A stretch of DNA of 55,784 nt from Halochromatium glycolicum. Lineage in GTDB: Bacteria > Pseudomonadota > Gammaproteobacteria > Chromatiales > Chromatiaceae. Shown one piece after another: positions 50,622 to 55,784 of the stretch; the first letter of the stretch is position 1, and each line of letters starts with the position of its first letter. Under the pieces are notes generated by a model, which was not told the origin of the DNA, ran no database searches, and was given only the letters and a program-made list of their open reading frames with translations. A program made the translations under genes and the position numbers. The DNA lies in contig NZ_NRSJ01000033.1 in NCBI RefSeq assembly GCF_016584085.1, positions 1 to 55,784 of the forward strand. Reading direction: 5' to 3'.

Positions 50622-51919
50622 CGCGGCGTTGATGAAGAGCACGTCGCCGGGCTGCTTGCATTTCTTCAGCACCAGGATGCAGACCGGGATGCCGGTGGAG
50701 AAGAACAGTTGCGGAGGCAAGCCGATGACGGTGTCGATGTGGCCGTCGTTGAGGAGCTTCGTGCGGATGCGCTTTTCGACGCCGCCGCGGAAGAGCACGC
50801 CGTGGGGCAGGATGATGGCCATCGTGCCTTCGTCGCTCAGGAAGTGGAAGCCGTGCAGCAGGAAGGCGAGGTCGGCGGCGGATTTGGGCGCGAGGCCGTG
50901 GCTCTTGAAGCGGAAGTCTTCGCCGAGGGCCTCGTTGGGCTCCCAGCGGTAGCTGAAGGGCGGATTGGCGACGACCGCATCGCACTTGAGCTTCTTGGCC
51001 GGGTTCATCTCGTTGAGCAGCGGCCAGTCGTTGGTCAGGGAGTCGCCGTGGTAGATGGCGAACTCGGTGTCCTTCAGCCTGTGCAGCAGCATGTTCATGC
51101 GCGCGAGGTTGTAGGTGGTGATGTTCTTTTCCTGGCCGTAGACCATGCCGATGCCGTGCGGTCCCATCTGTTGGCGCACGTTCAGTAGCAGGGAGCCGGA
51201 GCCGCAGGCGAAGTCGAGCACGCAGCTGAGCCGGGTCTTCTTGCCGCTGGCGGGGTCTTGGCTGTCGAGCGTGACGATGCGCGAGAGGATGGTGGAGATC
51301 GGTTGCGGGGTGTAGAACTCACCGGCCTTCTTGCCGGAGCCGGCGGCGAACTGGCCGATGAGGTATTCGTAGGCGTCGCCGAGGATATCGCTGTCGGTGG
51401 AGAACTGGGCGATGCCGATCTTGGCGACGATGGTGGCGAGCTTGCGGTTGCGGTCGGCGGGGGTGCGCCCGAGCTTCTCGGAGTTGAGGTTGATTTCGGA
51501 GAACAGGCCCTGGAAGCTGCTGGCGAAGGATTGGTTCTCGATGTAGCCGAAGCCGCGCTCGAGGGTCTGCAGCAGCTCGGCGTCCTGGGTGCGGGCGCGC
51601 TCGTAGATGCTGCGCCAGAGGTAATCGGGGTGGATGACGTAGTGCACCTTGCGGCGCATCTGCTTCTCGAAGGCGAGCACGTCCTCGGCGTTGTCGGCGT
51701 ACCAGACCGCGAGCGGGGCGCGGCGGTCATCGGCGGCGACGCTCGGGTAGTCGGCGCCGAGCTCTTTCTGAGCGGCGGCCTCGTAGTTGTCGGAGAGGTA
51801 GCGCAGGAACAAAACGAGAGCATGTAGTCGCGGAAGTCGTCCGCGTTCATGGCGCCGCGCAGGTCGTCGGCGATGGTCCAGAGGGTCTTGCCGAGCTGGC
51901 TGAGTTGTTCGTGTGTCAT
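50622..51919 (-). pseudogene. hsdM: Type I methylase HsdM, frameshifted and 3'-truncated
   Basis: The start at 51919 gives the expected N-terminus (LGKTLWTIADDLRGAMNADDFRDYMLSF). Near 51811 one base appears missing, and the protein continues in another frame as FLRYLSDNYEAAAQKELG. The methyltransferase core is intact: DFACGSGSLLLNVRQQMG (SAM) and VVANPPFSYRW (NPPF catalytic). It ends at DVLFINAA near 50622, joined to a protease fragment, so the last part and the HsdS-contacting tail are absent. The frameshift lies in an AAAA run and might be an assembly error; the 3' truncation is not. Its ATG overlaps the RelE stop. Confidence 0.85.
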
Positions 51920-52071
51920 TTGTAGCTCTCTCGCCGATGGAGAATCCGGCCCACCAGGATGGTCTCGTCGACGACATCGAACAGCACGCGATAATCGCCG
52001 ACGCGAAGCCGATAGGCGGGTTCGAAATGGGTCAGATCCTTGATGGCACTCTTGCGCAGCTCAATCCGCAT
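51916..52071 (-). CDS. RelE-like toxin with internal deletion
   Basis: A 51-residue product, MRIELRKSAIKDL joined to THFEPAYRLRVGDYRVLFDVV...VGRILHRRESYK. RelE/ParE toxins are usually about 85 residues; the segment between strand 1 and the RLRVGDYRVLFD strand is missing, apparently deleted in frame. It overlaps the antitoxin frame by 11 bases and its TGA overlaps the hsdM ATG by 4. Activity is doubtful. Confidence 0.7.
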   Translation of the reverse strand: MRIELRKSAIKDLTHFEPAYRLRVGDYRVLFDVVDETILVGRILHRRESYK

Positions 52072-52249
52072 GGGCGAGGTAGTCCTCGAATGGCACCGAG
52101 GCTTCACGGCGCGTGGCGTGGAACGCCTTCAAGTCGTCGAGATCCTCGACGGAGACGATCTCGAAGCCATCCTTCTTGAAGTGTTCGAGCCACTAGATAA
52201 CCTGTTTGGCCAACTGCTCGTCTTTGATGTTGAGTGTGATGTGGTGCAT
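52061..52249 (-). pseudogene. RelE-partner antitoxin with in-frame amber codon
   Basis: From an ATG at 52249: HHITLNIKDEQLAKQVI, then TAG at 52193-52195, then WLEHFKKDGFEIVSVEDLDDLKAFHATRREASVPFEDYLAH. The size (62 residues) and acidic C-terminus fit an antitoxin of a RelE-type pair. The amber codon at position 19 would block translation. The toxin partner also carries a deletion, so the pair has decayed together. Confidence 0.65.
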
Positions 52250-52305
52250 GGTGATCAGCGCTAGTTGGTAAAGGTTGCGACCGGGAAGGCGTCCCGCGGG
52301 CGACG

Positions 52306-52800
52306 TTATCGGGTAAGTTTCGCGCTCGCGGTTTCACAACGCGACAACGGTTTGCTCACCGCATCCGACCAAGCCGTTTGCTCGCGCGCCCTGCGCTCAG
52401 GGTCCGCATACTGTTTGAGGCTGCCGCGCAAGTGCTGACCCGGCTTCGCGCCGGGGGGCGCTGCGGTTGCCGTGGTGCGGATGATGACCTCGACCTCCTG
52501 CCCCCAGAAGGCTTCAGGTAGTTGCAGGTGGAGCTCACCGTTGGTGATGTGCTCGATCTTGCGAATCGCTTCCATCGGATATGCCTCTGGTGATGGATTG
52601 AGAGACTCATCCAGGTCCTGCCGCGACTGACGTGCCGCGCCGTAGAAACGCCGCGGGTCGAAGGGCTCGGCGGCCGGCTGCTCTGGCTGTGCCGTTGCGG
52701 GCGCTTCCTGCGCGAGCTGTTGCAGGACGAGCTGCGCTACGCGAAGCTTGTCCGCGTGGGAGAGCGCGCCCACGGATGGGAGGATGTCATCGATGGTCAT
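52306..52800 (-). CDS. Antitoxin-like hypothetical protein
   Basis: A 164-residue frame that looks like two small proteins joined. The first half (DDILPSVGALSHADKLRVAQLVLQQL) is a helical antitoxin-like segment. The second half from MEAIRKIEHITNGELHLQLPEAFWGQEVEVII resembles small beta-rich antitoxin-type proteins often found beside PIN toxins, with an internal ATG (52575) that could be used separately. It overlaps the upstream gene by 4 bases. No toxin partner follows directly. Confidence 0.5.
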   Translation of the reverse strand: MTIDDILPSVGALSHADKLRVAQLVLQQLAQEAPATAQPEQPAAEPFDPRRFYGAARQSRQDLDESLNPSPEAYPMEAIRKIEHITNGELHLQLPEAFWGQEVEVIIRTTATAAPPGAKPGQHLRGSLKQYADPERRAREQTAWSDAVSKPLSRCETASAKLTR

Positions 52801-53027
52801 GAGACAGACTCCTTGAGCGCCATGGTCTGCCGACTGATGTCATCATCGGTGATCTGTTGCCGCAATTCGTCTGCCGAGACGCGCACCAGTTGACCCTCTC
52901 GAACCACGACGATGGCCGTGTCGGTCTGTATGGCGGTCTTGCGGGCCGATTGCGCGGCGCGTTGCATGGCAGCGAGCGAGGCACGCAGATCGGGGTCCTT
53001 GGCTTCGGAAATATCGCGCGGCTTCAT
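52797..53027 (-). CDS. Small hypothetical antitoxin-like protein
   Basis: A 76-residue frame from the ATG at 53027 (KPRDISEAKDPDLRASLAAMQRAAQSARKTAIQTDTAIVVVREGQLVRVSADELR). It overlaps its neighbours by 4 bases on each side and follows a zeta-toxin-like gene, as an antitoxin partner might. Family not identified. Confidence 0.55.
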   Translation of the reverse strand: MKPRDISEAKDPDLRASLAAMQRAAQSARKTAIQTDTAIVVVREGQLVRVSADELRQQITDDDISRQTMALKESVS

Positions 53028-53449
53028 GAGTGTTCTCCCCCGACGAAGCGGCGCCGAATCACGGCCTCGGGAATCGCATGTCCGCCCTGACGCACCCGTT
53101 CGGCGACGCGGGCGATGGCCGTTTCGGCATTGGGCAGGGCCAGAAAGAACAGGCTGATGTGATGGCCTGCTGCCCGCCATTGCTCGATTTTTTGCGCATA
53201 GATCAATCCCGATAAGGTGGTCTCGAAGGCGAAACTGTCGCTGCGGCGCACGCACTCCGCGATCTCCTCCAGCATCAATCGCCCTACCTTTATGGCCGCC
53301 GCCTCGGGCTGGAAGGGCGACAACCCGGCGGCAATCAGGTCGGCGTTGATGAAGCGCGGACACTGGGCCTCCTGAGGCAGAAAGGAGCGCGCGAAGGTCG
53401 TCTTTCCCGCTCCGTTCGGGCCGGCGATGATGATGATCTTCTTGCCCAT
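53024..53449 (-). CDS. Zeta-toxin-like P-loop kinase, C-terminally short
   Basis: A 141-residue protein with the Walker A motif IIAGPNGAGKTTFARSFLP, then FINADLIAAGLSPFQPE and SFAFETTLSGLIYAQKI typical of zeta-toxin-family kinases. These phosphorylate UDP-GlcNAc or related substrates. Members usually run to about 190 residues; this one stops at PEAVIRRRFVGG, so about 50 C-terminal residues are lost. It overlaps the downstream antitoxin-like gene by 4 bases and the upstream hsdS by 1. Confidence 0.78.
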   Translation of the reverse strand: MGKKIIIIAGPNGAGKTTFARSFLPQEAQCPRFINADLIAAGLSPFQPEAAAIKVGRLMLEEIAECVRRSDSFAFETTLSGLIYAQKIEQWRAAGHHISLFFLALPNAETAIARVAERVRQGGHAIPEAVIRRRFVGGEHS

Positions 53450-54111
53450 CAGCCGCTGACGATCTCCGGGCTGGGGAACAGTTGCTGCATCAAGCCTTTC
53501 TTGTGGGCTTTCAGGGCGTTAAGTTTTTCGGCTTGGGCGGCGATGAGGGTGTCGAGGGAGGAGAGGCAGGCGGCGATTTTCTCCTGTTCCTTGAGCGTTG
53601 GTGGTAGCTGAATAGGCAAAGACGCATATTCGGTGCCGTTTATTCCGGGCTGACCGCTGCGGGTGGAAGTGAAAGCAACCCAACGCCAATACTTTCCAGT
53701 TGAGAGAAACTGAAAAAGAAGCTCTGAATTGATCTTTGACTTGTCTGGCCGTACCCGAATCAGGAATCCGGCAAAAACAAGCCTGCCATCCTCATTGCGA
53801 TACTTGTATGCCTTTCCAACACTTGTGCCAGTCCTTGCCAGTACGATGTCGCCTGCATTCAAGTAATTCTCATCTGTAATCTTTTTCGCTATAGAAACCT
53901 TTTGATCTTGACGAATTTGACCATCGTCAGAAATGTCTGTTATCCGAAGGTAGGTCGGTAACTCATCACTGTATGTAACCGCCGGTGCATTTATTCCATA
54001 CTCGGGCTGTCTTGAAAGATTTTGACCTAAGGTGGTTTCTTCCCACTCCCCCGCCTCCCGAAACTCAGGAAACCGCAACCGCGGCACCAGCCCTATCTTT
54101 TGCTCGCTCAT
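53449..54111 (-). CDS. hsdS: Type I restriction specificity subunit HsdS, single target domain
   Basis: A 220-residue specificity protein with an N-terminal VPRLRFPEFREAGEWEETTLGQ, one target-recognition domain (AGDIVLARTGTSVGKAYKY...LIRVRPDKSKINSELLFQFL), the PLPI-like SLPIQLPP and one helical spacer (KEQEKIAACLSSLDTLIAAQAEKLNALKAHKKGLMQQLFP). Full HsdS has two such units, so this is a half-length version that would recognise a palindromic site as a dimer, or a remnant. The centre is lower in GC. It is separated from hsdM and hsdR by TA genes. Confidence 0.85.
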   Translation of the reverse strand: MSEQKIGLVPRLRFPEFREAGEWEETTLGQNLSRQPEYGINAPAVTYSDELPTYLRITDISDDGQIRQDQKVSIAKKITDENYLNAGDIVLARTGTSVGKAYKYRNEDGRLVFAGFLIRVRPDKSKINSELLFQFLSTGKYWRWVAFTSTRSGQPGINGTEYASLPIQLPPTLKEQEKIAACLSSLDTLIAAQAEKLNALKAHKKGLMQQLFPSPEIVSG

Positions 54112-54294
54112 GCTGATATCTGCGGGATGTCAGAGAAAGGGGGTAACCGTTCAGACCCCCCTTGGAACTCGCAGCCTATTGTTATTAAAGAAGAATAATT
54201 TCGTCTAAATTTTGAAAACAGGCAGAAAAAAGGCGTCACTCAGAGAAAATCAATGGGTTACAACTACGAGCCGCTGATACTTGAGATCGAGACG

Positions 54295-54756
54295 CTAGTA
54301 ACTAACTGAATTTAAAGAAGTTAGGGGGGCTGAACAGTTACGAAAGGGGTTATGAATCCTGAGCGATTGCTCAATCATTTGGTCGTGCTGCATATCTTCC
54401 GAATAGAGCATCGGGCAGTCGCCTTCCAGTGCTGCAGCGACAATCAGGCTATCCCAATAACTGAAAAGATAGCCCTCGCGTAACCGAGAGGCACGCATCA
54501 AGGTATCGTAGGGTAGCGGATGGACACGATGAGGCCGGTAGATGGCCTGAATGAACTGTTGTAATCGGGCTTCGTCATAAGCGGCCTTTTTCAGGAGATT
54601 GACACTCAATTCATTGACGACATGAACGCTCAATTCCGGTCGCTTCGGGATCAGTTGGGCAGCAACGTTATTCTTACGTTGGTCTTCAGGATTTTGTCCG
54701 CGAACAAAGGCATAAAACCAGATATTCGTGTCCGCAAAGATGCGCTCAGCGCTCAT
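54295..54756 (-). CDS. PIN-domain toxin
   Basis: A 153-residue PIN protein: RIFADTNIWFYAFV (first Asp), HVVNELSVNLLKKA (Glu), YLFSYWDSLIVAAALEGDCPMLYSEDMQHD (last acids), in the order expected for VapC-like ribonucleases. It is preceded by a 43-residue antitoxin-like frame 67 bp upstream. Lower in GC than neighbours. Complete. Confidence 0.85.
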   Translation of the reverse strand: MSAERIFADTNIWFYAFVRGQNPEDQRKNNVAAQLIPKRPELSVHVVNELSVNLLKKAAYDEARLQQFIQAIYRPHRVHPLPYDTLMRASRLREGYLFSYWDSLIVAAALEGDCPMLYSEDMQHDQMIEQSLRIHNPFRNCSAPLTSLNSVSY

Positions 54757-54823
54757 GGGTCTTGTCCCGAGGCAGCGGCTGCGCGTCTGCTAGCTGCAAT
54801 GGGTGACGTAGCAACCGGCCGAT

Positions 54824-54955
54824 TTAATCCTCGTCGTCAGGCGCGGTAGGGCTTGGATATCGACCGCGTAGAAAGACGATAAAATCGAGTGCTTCGGTTT
54901 GCGCCTGCACGGGCAGTTGCCGTGATTCCTCCGTGATGCGTTCAACAAGATTCAT
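54824..54955 (-). CDS. Short DUF2281-like antitoxin
   Basis: A 43-residue frame (NLVERITEESRQLPVQAQTEALDFIVFLRGR) upstream of the PIN toxin. The LPxxxQxEALDFIxFL pattern is that of small VapB-type/DUF2281 antitoxins. They are usually longer, so the C-terminal toxin-binding tail may be shortened. Confidence 0.6.
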   Translation of the reverse strand: MNLVERITEESRQLPVQAQTEALDFIVFLRGRYPSPTAPDDED

Positions 54956-54970
54956 GTTTTCACCTCTCGA

Positions 54971-55548
54971 TTAGTGTTCGTACGCCGCCAACCCTGAAAT
55001 CTCGCGCCCACCCGCCTGTTTCTTCAAGAGCGGCACCAGTTCGGCCATCAGCGCCAGTTCGGCGGCGCCGCGCGCCTTCCAGCCGAGTTCCAGCGGCGCG
55101 AACAGCTCGGTGAGCGCCTCGCCGTCGAAGATGAGCCGGTCCAGCACGCCATCGACGAAGCCCTGTAGTGCCATGGGCGCGAGCCCGTGACGCGCGGCCA
55201 GGTCGGCGAGCGCGTCCTGGGTCTTCTCGGCCTTGAAGTTCTGATAGCCGTCGCGGATGGCGTCCTCGCTCAGCCCTTGGCCGGCTTCCTGGAACTTGTT
55301 GAATTCGAGCCGGGTCTGGCGATCGAGATCCTTGCGGTCGACCACGAACAGGCATTTCTCGATCTCGGGGTTGTCCTTGAGCAGGGTGGACGCCTTGAAC
55401 GAGGTCAGCGTCTTGCCGCTGCCGGTGGTGTGCCAGATGTAGCCGTTGCCGCGGTTCTGCAGGATGCAGTCGATGATGGCCTTGACGGCATAGATCTGAC
55501 ACGGCCGCATGATCATGAGCTTCTGCTCGGTGGCGACCAGGACCATGT
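54971..55548 (-). pseudogene. hsdR: Type I restriction endonuclease HsdR, internally deleted and IS-cut
   Basis: The frame encodes the start of the HsdR helicase: [17 protein letters not shown], Walker [19 protein letters not shown] and [21 protein letters not shown]. It then jumps at about residue 95 to the C-terminal end ([31 protein letters not shown]...[19 protein letters not shown]). Most of the motor region, including the DEAH box, is deleted. The N-terminal nuclease half is cut off by an IS3-type element at about 55548. No active restriction is possible from this locus. Confidence 0.82.
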
Positions 55549-55784
55549 GAGGTGGACCCCAATCGTTGGACCACTGGCCGGCTCTGAGAAGTAAAGTCTG
55601 GAGGCCGATTCCTCTCGGGTTTAGGGGTCCGGCATGGAGGTCCAGTGGACCGCGGCCGGGGGTTGTTGGTCAAGGGCGCTATGCGGGCGCTGCTCGTTGT
55701 AGAAGGGGATGTAACGCTGCAGGCCTTGTTCGACCTCCGCCGGGGTCTCGTAGCCGTACAGATAGAGGTGCTCGTACTTGATCG
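55549..55784 (-). mobile_element. IS3-family element, partial at window end
   Basis: Minus-strand codons from the window edge to the TAA at 55621-55623 encode the C-terminal end of an IS3-family integrase-core transposase ([38 protein letters not shown]; the E of NEQRPH is near the catalytic Glu region). TGAGGTGGACCCC at 55549 onward is a plausible terminal inverted repeat and coincides with the point where hsdR coding sequence stops. Confidence 0.78.

Noticed and set aside
20916..52195. TAG recoding as an amino acid in this organism
   Set aside because: prpB ends at TAG directly before prpC, and the three genes with internal TAG are truncated or lie among decayed genes; nonsense decay explains them.

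Overview
The window is about 55.8 kb of GC-rich bacterial DNA. It most resembles accessory sequence from a gammaproteobacterium, plausibly a purple sulfur bacterium (Chromatiaceae). That placement is inferred from GC content and gene mix (GntR-prpBCD, cobD/cbiZ, type IV pilin, many toxin-antitoxin and type I restriction remnants). No rRNA or tRNA was found to confirm it. Intact metabolic genes alternate with IS remnants, truncated genes and low-GC islands.

Left part (1-20.2 kb): an IS21 istA fragment and an intact IS110 transposase flank a chimeric pseudogene (HAD phosphatase, multihaem cytochrome c, TPR). The dominant feature follows: a minus-strand cluster of three genes transcribed from about 20.1 kb down to 3.2 kb. 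Its order is a fused TcB-TcC (SpvB/FG-GAP/Rhs) toxin protein with an unrecognised low-GC C-terminal tail, then an encapsulin-like HK97-fold shell protein, then a TcA-like pore/translocation protein. A Tc toxin cluster with an encapsulin gene inside it is the most unusual system here.

Middle (20.5-40.6 kb): an amber-interrupted MBL hydrolase, a CopG/PIN pair, and a methylcitrate (propionate) operon made of a GntR regulator with two TGTCGACA operator-like sites followed by prpB, prpC and prpD. A ParE-type TA pair sits between prpC and prpD. Next come a Uma2 nuclease, an hsdM stub behind a Phd/VapC pair, a secreted ATP-dependent DNA ligase divergent from a type IV pilin, cbiZ-cobD, cfa, a ClC channel, a graveyard of IS and gene fragments, lysE, a truncated HD hydrolase and a NERD-domain membrane protein. 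Two copies of a 69-bp palindromic element lie at 27.9 and 39.3 kb.

Right part (40.7-55.8 kb): small secreted proteins, a DUF4417 remnant and a low-GC island (42.0-43.7 kb) with an integron attC-like site and an HTH gene facing a large palindromic operator. About 1.6 kb of purine-biased low-complexity DNA follows, then DnaA-box-like sites, an H-NS-like gene, an orphan LexA C-terminal fragment, an AraC regulator divergent from an NmrA-DUF1772 pair, and more gene fragments. The window ends in a decayed type I restriction-modification island (hsdR, hsdS, hsdM interleaved with several TA or TA-like genes in overlapping order) cut by an IS3-family element.

All calls come from reading the sequence and remembered family motifs. 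No database search was run, and residue and domain positions are approximate.
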